NCBI RefSeq assembly: GCF_016126015.1
Contig: NZ_JAEFDB010000004.1
Location: 62,001-126,000 of the forward strand
DNA length: 64,000 bases
Reading direction: 5' to 3'
Source: Capnocytophaga periodontitidis
GTDB lineage: Bacteria; Bacteroidota; Bacteroidia; Flavobacteriales; Flavobacteriaceae
In this document: positions 54,094 through 62,797 of the stretch, piece after piece
Numbering within the stretch: the first letter of the stretch is position 1
How the letters are laid out: each line of letters starts with the position of its first letter
The notes under the pieces: generated by a model
Seen by the model: the letters and a program-made list of their open reading frames with translations, nothing else
What the model was told of the DNA's origin: nothing
Database searches by the model: none
Position numbers and translations under genes: made by a program

Positions 54094-54801
54094 ATGAGTA
54101 CCTCAGCTTCTATGAAAATCTTAGCACAGAAGTATATCCCTTATGCCGAAATGCTTGCAAAAATAGGGAATAATGCCGTTTTTATAGTAGATAAAAACAA
54201 GCATTTCTATTTTATTTCCGATAAGTTTAAACTCTTTGGTTACGACGATATTCCTCAAAACGACAGCAACGAAATACAAGATTATCCGCTAAAACGGCGC
54301 ATCCACCCCGATGATTTGGCGATGAAAGACCTCATAAATGAGAAAATTTTTGAGTTTCTATCGGCTTTGCCCAAAGAAGAGCAAATGCAGTACAAATGTA
54401 TTTACGACTACCGCGGAATGGCAAGCGATGGCACTTATAGGCGCGTAACTAACGAGAAGCAACTATTAGAAGTTACTGACGACAATTACCTCGCCTTAGG
54501 CATTATAGAAATTGCCCCTGACCAATCGGAGAATTTGCCGGTAAGGGCGCAAATGAAACACTGTATAACGGGGGAGATTATCCCTATAAAAATAGAAGAA
54601 GAGGATACTTTTGCGCTTACCCCGCGGGAGAAGGAAATACTCTCACTTGCCTCTCAAGGTTTTTCGAGCAAAGAAATAGCTGAAAAGCTCTTCATCAGCA
54701 CTTACACAGTGAATAGGCACCGACAAAATATACGGGAAAAGTTCAATGCCAAAAGCCTTATAGAAGCGATTGACATCGCGAGGAGAAAAGGGGTTTTGTA
54801 G
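54094..54801 (+). CDS. PAS-LuxR-type transcriptional regulator
   Basis: 235 residues from the ATG at 54094 (the TTG at 54088 would add two). A PAS-like sensor covers about residues 15-145 (IGNNAVFIVDKNKHFYFISD, RRIHPDDLAMKDL, YRRVTNEKQLLEVTDDNYLA) and a LuxR/GerE helix-turn-helix the last 65 (FALTPREKEILSLASQGFSS, YTVNRHRQNIREKF). Likely a cytoplasmic sensor that regulates the divergently encoded flavoprotein. Confidence 0.9.
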   Translation: MSTSASMKILAQKYIPYAEMLAKIGNNAVFIVDKNKHFYFISDKFKLFGYDDIPQNDSNEIQDYPLKRRIHPDDLAMKDLINEKIFEFLSALPKEEQMQYKCIYDYRGMASDGTYRRVTNEKQLLEVTDDNYLALGIIEIAPDQSENLPVRAQMKHCITGEIIPIKIEEEDTFALTPREKEILSLASQGFSSKEIAEKLFISTYTVNRHRQNIREKFNAKSLIEAIDIARRKGVL

Positions 54802-54806
54802 GGTAT

Positions 54807-54845
54807 TAGGTGTCAGGGGACAGGTGTCAGGTGTTAGGGGATAGA
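54807..54845. repeat. AGGTGTC heptamer tract
   Basis: AGGTGTC, AGGGGAC, AGGTGTC, AGGTGTT, AGGGGAT: five 7-base units directly after the regulator's stop. Confidence 0.8.
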
Positions 54846-54848
54846 TAT

Positions 54849-54892
54849 AAAAAAACTTCCCTTTGTTTTTAGATAAAGAGAAGTTTTTTATT
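54849..54892. terminator. terminator between regulator and convergent lipoprotein
   Basis: AAAAAACTTC...GAAGTTTTTT stem with further CTTT/AAAG pairing; T-run on the plus strand, A-run mirrored. Confidence 0.7.
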
Positions 54893-54904
54893 TACTAATT
54901 AGAA

Positions 54905-55504
54905 TTATTGTGCTCTTTCAGCACGACCACTTTTGCTTTTAAAAATGCGTACTGTTCCTTCAGGAGATTTACTACTAGCTACTTTAACATAGTTAGCCCA
55001 TTGAAATCCATTTATAGCACCTTCAGTAAATTCACCTGAAAGGGCAACTAAATCTCTTTCTTTGTTGAGAAAGAAAATAGTAAACTTATTACCTTCTCCT
55101 GAGATAACCGCATTTACACCATTAGCAGCATAAGTTCCTCCAGCGTGATTTCTATAGTCTACTTTTAGCTTAGAGCCGTTTTGCTCATAGAATCTATAGT
55201 AGAATCCATCAAAAGCTGCTGATTTTAGAGGATCATTATCACCAAGGCTAGTATGGGTAAGCTGTACTTCTCCAGAGGTAAAATAACCTTCAACTCTTGG
55301 AGGGGTTGTGCCACCATAGATAGTAGCTTTATTAGCTGCCATTTTTTGGATAGTTTCCTTAGAAGCAACGGCTGTTACCTCAGAAGAGAAATTATTATTT
55401 ACAATTCCACCATTGCCTCCTTTATCATCATCGGATTTTGAGCAGGAAGTCATTACAAATAGTGCACATACCACTGTGCAAAGTGCGTAGATTGTTCTTT
55501 TCAT
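54905..55504 (-). CDS. lipoprotein, SKSDDD family member 1
   Basis: 199 residues. Lipobox MKRTIYALCTVVCALFVMTSCSKSDDD. Related to the genes at 56323 and 57062: all have a NxxTIxxGTxPPxxEGxF segment, FYxxxGxKLKxDY, a GxGxxISGxGxKFT segment and a SGExTxxGI.xFQWA segment. Function unknown; a surface beta-rich domain is likely. Confidence 0.8.
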   Translation of the reverse strand: MKRTIYALCTVVCALFVMTSCSKSDDDKGGNGGIVNNNFSSEVTAVASKETIQKMAANKATIYGGTTPPRVEGYFTSGEVQLTHTSLGDNDPLKSAAFDGFYYRFYEQNGSKLKVDYRNHAGGTYAANGVNAVISGEGNKFTIFFLNKERDLVALSGEFTEGAINGFQWANYVKVASSKSPEGTVRIFKSKSGRAERAQ

Positions 55505-55530
55505 TTTTGTTTTTTTAAAAAAATCGGAGG

Positions 55531-55538
55531 CAAATGTA
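55531..55538 (-). promoter_or_regulatory. -7 box of lipoprotein family member 1
   Basis: TACATTTG on the minus strand, 27 bases upstream of the ATG; the same box and context (GGAGGCAAATGTACAAT on the plus strand) are found before member 2. Confidence 0.6.
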
Positions 55539-55724
55539 CAATTTCCAATACAATACTTCCAAATCTTTTAACAACAATTTAACAGAAAGTGTTGCTACTG
55601 CCAAAGTGCCGAAATATAATCGATATAGGATTATTTTCACTCAAAAGTTACTTTTTTTTTGATAAGAAAACATCCAATGTTGTAAAAAACTAACTGATGA
55701 ATTGCCTAATTGACAAATAGTTCT

Positions 55725-55732
55725 TACTTTTG
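55725..55732 (+). promoter_or_regulatory. -7 box of the lipocalin-like lipoprotein at 55762
   Basis: TACTTTTG, 30 bases before the ATG. Confidence 0.6.
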
Positions 55733-55761
55733 TACTTTCTAACTAAAAATTCACAACGGAT

Positions 55762-56274
55762 ATGAAAAAAATTTTATTAGGTGCTTTTATAGCACTCACA
55801 ACACTTGTAACTTCTTGTGGAAGCAAGGATAATGACGCACCCGCACCTCCTGAAAAATCTCCTAAAATTATAAAGGATAATGACATACCAACACCTCCTC
55901 AAAAATCTCCTGAAATTATAGGAGTGTGGCAAATGGAATCGTCTACCATAGATGGGAAACGAATTTCAGTCTCAGAATGTACAATAAAAGAAACGGTTGT
56001 TTTTACTGAAAAGACAATAGAACTTCTTTCGTTTAAGAAGAGAAATGGCAATTGCGGCTATGAAAAGCAAGAGCTCTTGCCTTATACACTTTCAGGGAAT
56101 ACCTTTACAACCAAAAATGGCACTACTACTTTTACCATTACTGAGGGTAAACTTATGATAGAGGGTGCCTATATAGATGTAGATGGAAACAAAAAACCTT
56201 CTACCACTACCTATAAAAGAATTACCGAAAAAGAATTGGCAGCCCTTAGAGCAATGGAGTATAAGGCTCCTTAA
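55762..56274 (+). CDS. lipocalin-like lipoprotein with duplicated Pro-rich linker
   Basis: 170 residues. Lipobox LGAFIALTTLVTSCGSK. A linker of two similar units, DNDAPAPPEKSPKIIK and DNDIPTPPQKSPEIIG, leads to a lipocalin-like domain (GVWQMESSTIDGKRISVSEC, TLSGNTFTTKNGTTTFTITE). A recent in-frame linker duplication is likely. Function unknown. Confidence 0.8.
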   Translation: MKKILLGAFIALTTLVTSCGSKDNDAPAPPEKSPKIIKDNDIPTPPQKSPEIIGVWQMESSTIDGKRISVSECTIKETVVFTEKTIELLSFKKRNGNCGYEKQELLPYTLSGNTFTTKNGTTTFTITEGKLMIEGAYIDVDGNKKPSTTTYKRITEKELAALRAMEYKAP

Positions 56275-56278
56275 CAAA

Positions 56279-56313
56279 TAAAAAAACTTCTCATGATGAG
56301 AAGTTTTTTTATT
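56279..56313. terminator. bidirectional terminator
   Basis: AAAAAACTTCTCA-tga-TGAGAAGTTTTTTT, a near-perfect palindrome between convergent lipoprotein genes. Confidence 0.85.
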
Positions 56314-56322
56314 TGTTGTTTA

Positions 56323-56988
56323 TTAGTCGCCGTAAGGGAACTCTTTCTTCTTTGTTGCTAATTTGCTCGTATCAACCCAAATACGCATACCGCCTATAGG
56401 CATCAACTTATTCAAGGTGTCATCTTTCTTGTCAACCAAACAAAGCGCCCATTGAAAATCTTTCACGCCATTTGCTGTCATCTCTCCCGAATACACGGCT
56501 ACCTGTGTGTAAGTAGCCCCCAAAAGAGACCCCGTTAGCTGCAGATAAGCGGTGAACTTACTGCCTGACCCCGAAATGATTACGCCTTTGCCTGAGGCTC
56601 TATCATCACTTAGAAGGCTTTCGTGTACATAATCAGCTTTTAGCTTTGTTCCTTTTTGGTTGTAAAACTTATAGCGATAGCCTTCAATCTGTTTCCCTAT
56701 CGGATAACCATTGTCTTCTGAACTTATGTAGGTCAGTTCCAATATGCCCGTAGCAAAAATACCTTCGATATTAGGCGGGTTAGTCCCCTCGTTGATGGTC
56801 ATTCCGTTGGCAGCCATTTCTCCTATAAACTTCTCAGGAATGATAGCTTTAGCTTCCTTAGGAATATTGAAATTACTAGTTTTTACTTGTTTTTTCTCTT
56901 CTCCATTATTGTCATCAGATTTAGAACATCCGATAATGGTAAGCAGGGCAAATACGCCTGCGCAAAATGTGTAAATTGTTTTTTTCAT
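56323..56988 (-). CDS. lipoprotein, SKSDDD family member 2
   Basis: 221 residues. Lipobox TFCAGVFALLTIIGCSKSDD. Shares with member 3 the stretches FNIPKEAKAI, MAANGMTINEGTNPPNIEG, GYRYKFYNQKGTKLKADY and IISGSGSKFTAYL. Members 2 and 3 are close paralogues, member 1 is more distant. Unknown function. Confidence 0.8.
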   Translation of the reverse strand: MKKTIYTFCAGVFALLTIIGCSKSDDNNGEEKKQVKTSNFNIPKEAKAIIPEKFIGEMAANGMTINEGTNPPNIEGIFATGILELTYISSEDNGYPIGKQIEGYRYKFYNQKGTKLKADYVHESLLSDDRASGKGVIISGSGSKFTAYLQLTGSLLGATYTQVAVYSGEMTANGVKDFQWALCLVDKKDDTLNKLMPIGGMRIWVDTSKLATKKKEFPYGD

Positions 56989-57014
56989 TTTTATTTTTGT
57001 TTAAAAATTGGAGG

Positions 57015-57022
57015 CAAATGTA
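57015..57022 (-). promoter_or_regulatory. -7 box of lipoprotein family member 2
   Basis: TACATTTG on the minus strand, same context as before member 1. Confidence 0.6.
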
Positions 57023-57061
57023 CAATATTCAATACAACACCTCCCTATATCTCTTTGATAT

Positions 57062-57724
57062 TTAATATGTTGTTTGCTTTTGAGCAATACTTTCGTAGTG
57101 AGTGAAAATGCGATAGGTACCTACCTTCATTATTTTATTGTTACTGTCATCTTTTTGAGTAACTGTTAGCACATAAACCAAATTCTTAATACCTTGAGAT
57201 GTGAGTTCCCCTGAAATTAGAGTTATATCGTTATTCTTTACACCTTCTGTATTAGCAGCGTGGCTTAGGAAAACGGTGAACTTGTTACCGCTACCTGAAA
57301 TGATAGCACCAGAGCCTGTAGCTGTGTCAAACACGCCAAATTTCAGTACTTTGTAATTCGATTTTACCTTTACTCCTTGTTGATCATAAAACTTATATTT
57401 ATAATCGGCAGCTGGTTGTCCTTTGGTAAAGTAATGATCGTCGGGGTCACTGGTGTAAAGGAATTTGAGGTTGTCGAGCAAATAGATACCCTCGATATTA
57501 GGCGGGTTAGTTCCTTCGTGAATGGTCATTCCGTTAGCAACCATTTCGGTAAGAGTTTTGTCGGGCAAAATGGCTTTAGCTTCCTTAGGAATATTGAAGT
57601 TTGTAACTTCGATATCATTTTTGTCCTTGTTCTTTTTGCTGTCGTTGTCGTCGGATTTAGAGCAACCAATAATGGTAAGCAGCGCAAATACGCCTGTACA
57701 AAGTGTGTAAATTGTCTTTTTCAT
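57062..57724 (-). CDS. lipoprotein, SKSDDD family member 3
   Basis: 220 residues. Lipobox TLCTGVFALLTIIGCSKSDD, then DSKKNKDKND. Key family stretches: FNIPKEAKAILPDKTL, MVANGMTIHEGTNPPNIEG, YKYKFYDQQGVKVKSNY, GSGAIISGSGNKFTVFL, ISGELTSQGIKNL. No clear promoter was seen; upstream are AGGTTTC units and an H1-like end. Confidence 0.8.
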   Translation of the reverse strand: MKKTIYTLCTGVFALLTIIGCSKSDDNDSKKNKDKNDIEVTNFNIPKEAKAILPDKTLTEMVANGMTIHEGTNPPNIEGIYLLDNLKFLYTSDPDDHYFTKGQPAADYKYKFYDQQGVKVKSNYKVLKFGVFDTATGSGAIISGSGNKFTVFLSHAANTEGVKNNDITLISGELTSQGIKNLVYVLTVTQKDDSNNKIMKVGTYRIFTHYESIAQKQTTY

Positions 57725-57819
57725 TTTTATTATTGTTTTTAGGTTTCAGGGGGTAGGGACTTTGCCAAAGTGTGGCGACACTACTCATTTGCTAATTTTC
57801 AAATTTGCTAATTAGCAAA

Positions 57820-58116
57820 TTACTTAACTGTTTCTTGTAGTTGTTGCAATCTCTGTTCTTCTCTATCTTTTTGAATACCTTTGGAAATCATAAGAGCGAG
57901 AATTCCTATTAAAAAGAAAGTAATAGCACTAGCAATAGCAGAAAAGGTATATCTCTTCCTGATCACAGGGTCTTTATCAGTAAAGGCTCTATAGGTAGCA
58001 TATAAAGGAATGCTTAAAATAAGAATTGCATAGAAAAATCCTGCTATCACTAATAAGAAAATTCCTATAGCAGAGAGTGCATTATAAAAAAGCAATGAAT
58101 ATCTAAAAAATCGCAT
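57820..58116 (-). CDS. small membrane protein, unknown
   Basis: 98 residues with two long hydrophobic helices (about 12-38 and 57-80), separated by a basic loop (RAFTDKDPVIRKRYTF) and ending in a charged coil (QKDREEQRLQQLQET). No family recognised. Confidence 0.65.
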   Translation of the reverse strand: MRFFRYSLLFYNALSAIGIFLLVIAGFFYAILILSIPLYATYRAFTDKDPVIRKRYTFSAIASAITFFLIGILALMISKGIQKDREEQRLQQLQETVK

Positions 58117-58210
58117 AATAATTAGATTTTAGGTTTCAGGGATTAGTGTAATTATAGACTTTGACAAAGTGTAGTGATACTACTCATTTGCTAATTTTCA
58201 TATTTGTTAA

Positions 58211-60793
58211 TTAGCTAATTCGCTTACGCATTTCGTTGAGTTTCATCAGTGCCTCTACGGGGGTGAGGGTGTTGATGTCGAGACTGAGTAAATCTTCTTT
58301 TAGGGCTTCTAAAAGTGGATCGTTCATATCAAAGAAGCTCAATTGCATTTCTTTTTGGGCGTTTTTAACCACTTTGGCAGTGGGTACTACATTATGACTC
58401 TCCTCGAGCTTTTTGAGCATTTTATTCGCCTTCTGAATCACATATTGAGGCATTCCCGCCATCTTCGCTACGTGTATCCCAAAACTGTGCGCTGAACCAC
58501 CCTCGGTGAGTTTGCGCAAGAAAAGTACGCTGTCTTTGGTTTCTTTTACCGATACATTGTAATTCTTGATGCGCTCGAACTGCTCACTCATCTCGTTGAG
58601 TTCGTGATAGTGGGTCGCAAAAAGAGTTTTGGCTTTGCTGGGGTGTTCGTGCAAATATTCGGCGATTGCCCACGCTATGGAAATACCATCGTAAGTGCTC
58701 GTACCACGCCCGATTTCGTCTAAGAGCACTAAACTTCTATCGGAGATGTTGTTCAAAATGAGGGCTGCCTCGTTCATCTCGACCATAAAAGTAGATTCGC
58801 CCATAGAAATGTTATCGCTTGCGCCTACACGGGTGAATATCTTATCGACGATACCTAATTGAGCAGTAGCAGCAGGCACAAAACTGCCTATCTGTGCCAA
58901 GAGTACTATCAGGGCGGTTTGTCGCAAAATAGCTGATTTACCCGACATATTAGGTCCGGTAATCATTATGATTTGCTGGCGTTCACGGTCTAAATACACA
59001 TCGTTGGCAATGTAGGGCGTACCAACGGGCAGTTGCTTTTCAATCACAGGGTGGCGACCATCCTTAATGTCAATGGCGTACCCCTCGTTCATCTCGGGGC
59101 GGTGATAGTTGTTTTCCATCGCCAAAGTAGCAAAACCACAGAGACAATCCAGCTGACCGATAAGCGTAGCGTTCGTCTGCACCTGACCGATATACTCACT
59201 GATAAAAGCAATCAGTTCGGCGTATAGCGATTGCTCTAATTGAGCGATTTTTTCTTCAGCACCTAATATTTTAGCTTCGTATTCTTTGAGTTCTCCGGTG
59301 ATATAACGCTCCGCATTCACAAGGGTTTGCTTGCGTATCCAATCAGGCGGGACTTTATCTTTATGAGTGTTGCGCACTTCGATATAGTAGCCAAACACGT
59401 TGTTGCTATCTATTTTTAGAGAAGGAATACCCGTGCGTTGGCTTTCGCGCAAGAGCAAATCGTCTAAATAACTTTTGTCCGAATGCGAGAGTCTGCGCAG
59501 TTCGTCCAATTCTGCCGAAAAACCTTTGGCGATAGCATTACCTTTGGCTATGTTCACTGGGGCATCTTCATTGAGTGTTTCGGCGATGCGCGCACTGAGT
59601 TGTTCGCAACTGTGGAGTTTATCGCCCAAAAGGGTAAGCGATTCATTGGCAGAAGCCAAACACAACTGTTTTATCAGGGGGATATGTTCCAAAGAAGCGC
59701 GCAATTGCACTACTTCCCGCGGATTGATTTTCAGGGTAGCGACCTTAGAAATCAGTCGTTCGATGTCGCCCATACGGCTGAGGGCTGTTTTCACCTGCTC
59801 TAATACATCGATGTGTTTCAAAAAGTAATCGACCACCTCGTGACGCTGACGGATTTTGTCTAACTTCTTCAGCGGTAACGCCAACCAGCGTTTGAGGGTA
59901 CGACTGCCCATAGGCGACAGCGTTTTATCAATCACATCGAGCAAACTCACCGAGGGGGTGGTATTGCCCACATAGAGTTCCAAATTGCGAATGGTGAACT
60001 TGTCGAGCCATACATAAGCCTCTTCGGCGATGCGCTGAATGGCAGTAATGTGTTGGAGTTGGTGGTGTTGGGTTTCGGATAAGTAGTAGAGGATAGCCCC
60101 TGCGGTAAGAATCGCTTCGGTGAGTTCGTCTATGCCAAAGCCTTTGAGAGAGTTGGTTTGAAAGTGTTTGGTGAGTACCTGCTGGGCATAATCATCTTTA
60201 AAGACCCAATCTTCCAAGTAGAAACAGTGGAAGTCGTCGCCAAAATGCTCAGCAAATTCCTTTTTTTGGTGTTTAGCAACGAGCAGTTCGCTAGGGCGGA
60301 AGTTCTGCAAGAGCTTATCGATATAGGTTTTATCGCCTTGTGCTACCAAGAACTCACCGGTAGAAACATCGAGAAAAGCAGCACCGCAGCCTTGTTTGCC
60401 CAACCATACCGAGGCTAAGAAGTTGTTGCTTTTGCTTTGCAATATATCGTCGTTGAGGGCAACTCCTGGGGTAACGAGTTCGGTAACACCTCGTTTTACG
60501 ATGCCTTTCACGAGTTTAGGGTCTTCCAGCTGGTCGCATATTGCCACGCGGTAGCCCGCTTTTACGAGTTTGGGGAGATAGGTATTGATAGAATGGTAAG
60601 GAAAACCCGCCAATTCACTGCGCTCGGTGCCGTTGTTGCGGTTGGTGAGCACAATGTCGAGGGTATGAGCGGCTTTTACGGCATCTTCGCCAAAAGTTTC
60701 GTAGAAATCGCCTACCCTAAACAGCAGTAAAGCATCAGGATATTTGCTTTTTATCTGATTGTACTGCTTCATTAGTGGGGTTTCTTTTGCCAT
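58211..60793 (-). CDS. mutS: DNA mismatch repair protein MutS
   Basis: 860 residues, normal length. Mismatch-binding domain I at the N-terminus ([20 protein letters not shown], with the Phe-x-Glu motif F31-Y-E), connector, lever/clamp and the ABC-type ATPase: Walker [11 protein letters not shown] near residue 615, Walker [22 protein letters not shown]-loop [12 protein letters not shown]. Recognises mismatches and starts repair with MutL. Promoter TACCTTTG 36 bases upstream. It reads alone, between repeats. Confidence 0.97.
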   Translation of the reverse strand: MAKETPLMKQYNQIKSKYPDALLLFRVGDFYETFGEDAVKAAHTLDIVLTNRNNGTERSELAGFPYHSINTYLPKLVKAGYRVAICDQLEDPKLVKGIVKRGVTELVTPGVALNDDILQSKSNNFLASVWLGKQGCGAAFLDVSTGEFLVAQGDKTYIDKLLQNFRPSELLVAKHQKKEFAEHFGDDFHCFYLEDWVFKDDYAQQVLTKHFQTNSLKGFGIDELTEAILTAGAILYYLSETQHHQLQHITAIQRIAEEAYVWLDKFTIRNLELYVGNTTPSVSLLDVIDKTLSPMGSRTLKRWLALPLKKLDKIRQRHEVVDYFLKHIDVLEQVKTALSRMGDIERLISKVATLKINPREVVQLRASLEHIPLIKQLCLASANESLTLLGDKLHSCEQLSARIAETLNEDAPVNIAKGNAIAKGFSAELDELRRLSHSDKSYLDDLLLRESQRTGIPSLKIDSNNVFGYYIEVRNTHKDKVPPDWIRKQTLVNAERYITGELKEYEAKILGAEEKIAQLEQSLYAELIAFISEYIGQVQTNATLIGQLDCLCGFATLAMENNYHRPEMNEGYAIDIKDGRHPVIEKQLPVGTPYIANDVYLDRERQQIIMITGPNMSGKSAILRQTALIVLLAQIGSFVPAATAQLGIVDKIFTRVGASDNISMGESTFMVEMNEAALILNNISDRSLVLLDEIGRGTSTYDGISIAWAIAEYLHEHPSKAKTLFATHYHELNEMSEQFERIKNYNVSVKETKDSVLFLRKLTEGGSAHSFGIHVAKMAGMPQYVIQKANKMLKKLEESHNVVPTAKVVKNAQKEMQLSFFDMNDPLLEALKEDLLSLDINTLTPVEALMKLNEMRKRIS

Positions 60794-60828
60794 ATATTTT
60801 AGTGAAAAGTGAAAAAGTTTTGAAAGGG

Positions 60829-60836
60829 CAAAGGTA
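60829..60836 (-). promoter_or_regulatory. -7 box of mutS
   Basis: TACCTTTG on the minus strand. Confidence 0.6.
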
Positions 60837-60870
60837 CGTATTATTTGATAATTATCAAATTGATGATATA

Positions 60871-60905
60871 AAAAAACAAGGTGTCACAAACACCTTGTTT
60901 TTTTA
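60871..60905 (-). terminator. terminator downstream of aquaporin gene
   Basis: AAAAAACAAGGTGT-cacaa-ACACCTTGTTTTTTT; T-runs on both strands. Confidence 0.85.
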
Positions 60906-60922
60906 TAAATCCCAAACAATTC

Positions 60923-61594
60923 TTATTTTTTGGTTTCAATCACTTTCCAAATACCTGCAGCGCAACAAGCACCAATAAATGGACCTACAATGAAAATCCA
61001 AAGATGTTCTAAAGCAGAGCCACCAGCATAGAGAGCTGGAGCAATACTACGCGCAGGATTCACTGAAGTTCCTGTATAACGAATACAAGCCAAGTGGATA
61101 AGTACTAAACCTAAACCAATAGCTAAGCCAGCAAATTTGTTGGTTTCACCATTTTCTTTTGATGTTGCTCCTAAAACGATGAGCACAAACACGCAAGTGA
61201 AAATAATCTCTGCCAACAAACCGCCTAAAACAGTTACATTTGCATCCTGCAAATCATTAGCACCAGTGCCTGTTAAACCTGCATTAGAGGTCAAAACAAA
61301 CAAAAGCGTTGAACCAATTAGCGCTCCAATAACCTGCGAGATCATATACCCCACAGCATCCTTGCCATTCATTCTTCCTGAAAGGAATACCCCCAACGTA
61401 ATCGCTGGATTGATATGGCATCCTGAAACACCTCCTATGGTATAAGCCATTGCTACAACCGATAAACCAAAAGCTAACGCTGTACCAATTACTGTTGAAG
61501 GATCAGCATTTGTGCAACCTAAGCTCACAGCTACACCGCATCCCATTAAAACGAGCACCATAGTGCCAAACATTTCTGCTAAATACTTTTTCAT
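60923..61594 (-). CDS. aqpZ: aquaporin Z-type water channel
   Basis: 223 residues, six helices. Two NPA boxes at 62-64 (GCHINPAITLG) and 179-181 (TSVNPARSIAP). The selectivity filter F42, H167 and R182 corresponds to the water-specific AqpZ type, not the glycerol facilitators. Monocistronic between promoter (61634) and terminator. Confidence 0.95.
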   Translation of the reverse strand: MKKYLAEMFGTMVLVLMGCGVAVSLGCTNADPSTVIGTALAFGLSVVAMAYTIGGVSGCHINPAITLGVFLSGRMNGKDAVGYMISQVIGALIGSTLLFVLTSNAGLTGTGANDLQDANVTVLGGLLAEIIFTCVFVLIVLGATSKENGETNKFAGLAIGLGLVLIHLACIRYTGTSVNPARSIAPALYAGGSALEHLWIFIVGPFIGACCAAGIWKVIETKK

Positions 61595-61622
61595 ATTTCT
61601 TTTTTTTAACTAAACGTATTTA

Positions 61623-61901
61623 TTATTTAATGACAAAGGTATAAAAAATACATAGAAAAACAATTTTTCTTATCAAAAAAAGTCTTACTATTAGAATTTG
61701 CTTTGTCCAAAAAGTTTTTTCACTATCCATCGCAACCCTATATATAGGGCAGTAAGGTGAGAATATCCAAGCGAGAATAGTGCGAAGATGTATTTTCTCG
61801 TCCATCCTATCAAAAAAGCGGCTAAACAATATGCCAATGAAAAGCAGCGGAAGCAACAAAACACACAGCATATCCTTTATGTGAGAGGAGAGTTTCTTCA
61901 A
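61623..61901 (-). CDS. doubtful small ORF with hydrophobic segments
   Basis: 92 codons (MKKLSSHIKDMLCVLLLPLL ... FWTKQILIVRLFLIRKIVFL). It lies 23 bases after the PIN toxin gene in the same direction, but its 3' end crosses the aqpZ promoter box and no family is recognised. It may be a real toxin-operon tail or a chance frame. Confidence 0.3.
   Translation of the reverse strand: MKKLSSHIKDMLCVLLLPLLFIGILFSRFFDRMDEKIHLRTILAWIFSPYCPIYRVAMDSEKTFWTKQILIVRLFLIRKIVFLCIFYTFVIK
61634..61641 (-). promoter_or_regulatory. -7 box of aqpZ
   Basis: TACCTTTG on the minus strand, 39 bases upstream of the ATG. Confidence 0.6.
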
Positions 61902-61924
61902 CTGAAATAAGTAAATTAGAGGTT

Positions 61925-62371
61925 TTATTTTTTGTAGAGATGTTCGCTCAATTCTTCTGTAGAGGTAAAGAAATGTCCGTAACCTTTTTCGGTAAGACCC
62001 TTTATAAGAAGTTTGTCAGAAGTCCATATTTTGTGTTTGATTTGCAGATGAAGAGCAATAAAGTGCATATCATTCTCATCTACATCAGCGACTATTTTTT
62101 CAGCTTTTGCTACATAGGTTTTTTGCAAATCTTCTTCTTTTACAATGGTAATGCCTTCTAATAGTTTTTTAAAATCAGCTAATAGTTCTTTTTTTGTTTT
62201 CTGATTTTTAAAACGTTTTACCAAATCAGGAATATGCTCGGTTACTTCAGTAATGAGATAGTCAGGCACTATATATTGTATTTTCTTCCTTTCAGCCAAT
62301 ATTAAAGCTTTATGACCAGAGGGGTTTATAAGAGCACTCATAAAAATGTTACTGTCGGCAATGATAATCAT
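61925..62371 (-). CDS. PIN-domain toxin
   Basis: 148 residues. PIN acidic residues: D6 (IIIADSNIFMSAL), E42/E45 (LITEVTEHIPDL), D101 (DVDENDMHFIALHL) and D119 (IWTSDKLLIKGL). The fold is a metal-dependent ribonuclease, as in VapC-like toxins that cut tRNA or mRNA. Twelve bases downstream of the antitoxin gene. The C-terminus (KGLTEKGYGHFFTSTEEL) matches the remnant at 30932-31027. All catalytic residues are present, so the toxin is probably active. Confidence 0.88.
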   Translation of the reverse strand: MIIIADSNIFMSALINPSGHKALILAERKKIQYIVPDYLITEVTEHIPDLVKRFKNQKTKKELLADFKKLLEGITIVKEEDLQKTYVAKAEKIVADVDENDMHFIALHLQIKHKIWTSDKLLIKGLTEKGYGHFFTSTEELSEHLYKK

Positions 62372-62383
62372 AATTAAAAGTTT

Positions 62384-62665
62384 TTATAGGTTAAAACGTT
62401 CTCTTAATCGTTGAGATACTTTCTTATTTATCTTTTTAGAGATTGTCATCACAAATGCGTAATCCTCAGGGGTCATTTCTTCTTCTTTAGCAGCTTCTAC
62501 GATTTCCTCAGGGGTCATTTTTAATACTTTAGAAGCATCCAATACTTCCTGAGAGTACTTAGGTTCTTTTTGCTTTGTAACTTTTACAAAATCAAGTGTT
62601 TTAAGATATCTCACAAGGTGTAGTGCTTGTGGATTGTTATCGGTAATGGTAATTGTATAAGGCAT
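62384..62665 (-). CDS. antitoxin of the PIN toxin, MPYTITI family
   Basis: 93 residues from the ATG at 62665; seven more codons upstream would overlap the leader and are rejected because the paralogue at 31309 starts at the same MPYT. N-terminus MPYTITITDNNPQALHLVRY, LKTLDFVKVTKQKEP is shared with 31043 and 27744; the C-terminal half (MTPEEIVEAAKEEEMTPEDY, KKVSQRLRERF) is acidic then basic. It would bind and inhibit the PIN toxin. I do not recognise it as VapB, Phd, RelB or MazE. Confidence 0.8.
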   Translation of the reverse strand: MPYTITITDNNPQALHLVRYLKTLDFVKVTKQKEPKYSQEVLDASKVLKMTPEEIVEAAKEEEMTPEDYAFVMTISKKINKKVSQRLRERFNL

Positions 62666-62683
62666 AATATTTTCTATTTTTGG

Positions 62684-62691
62684 CAAAGGTA
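62684..62691 (-). promoter_or_regulatory. -7 box of the PIN toxin-antitoxin operon
   Basis: TACCTTTG on the minus strand, 19 bases upstream of the ATG; the leader GCCAAAAATAGAAAATATT matches the leader of the paralogue at 31309. Confidence 0.65.
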
Positions 62692-62797
62692 CAAGATAAT
62701 TAGCATATAAGCAAATAAAAAAACTGTCCGAAAAGTTTTATTTGTAAGGGCGTTTGCAAAACGCCCGTACATCATAACATAATTCAAAAATAACAGA

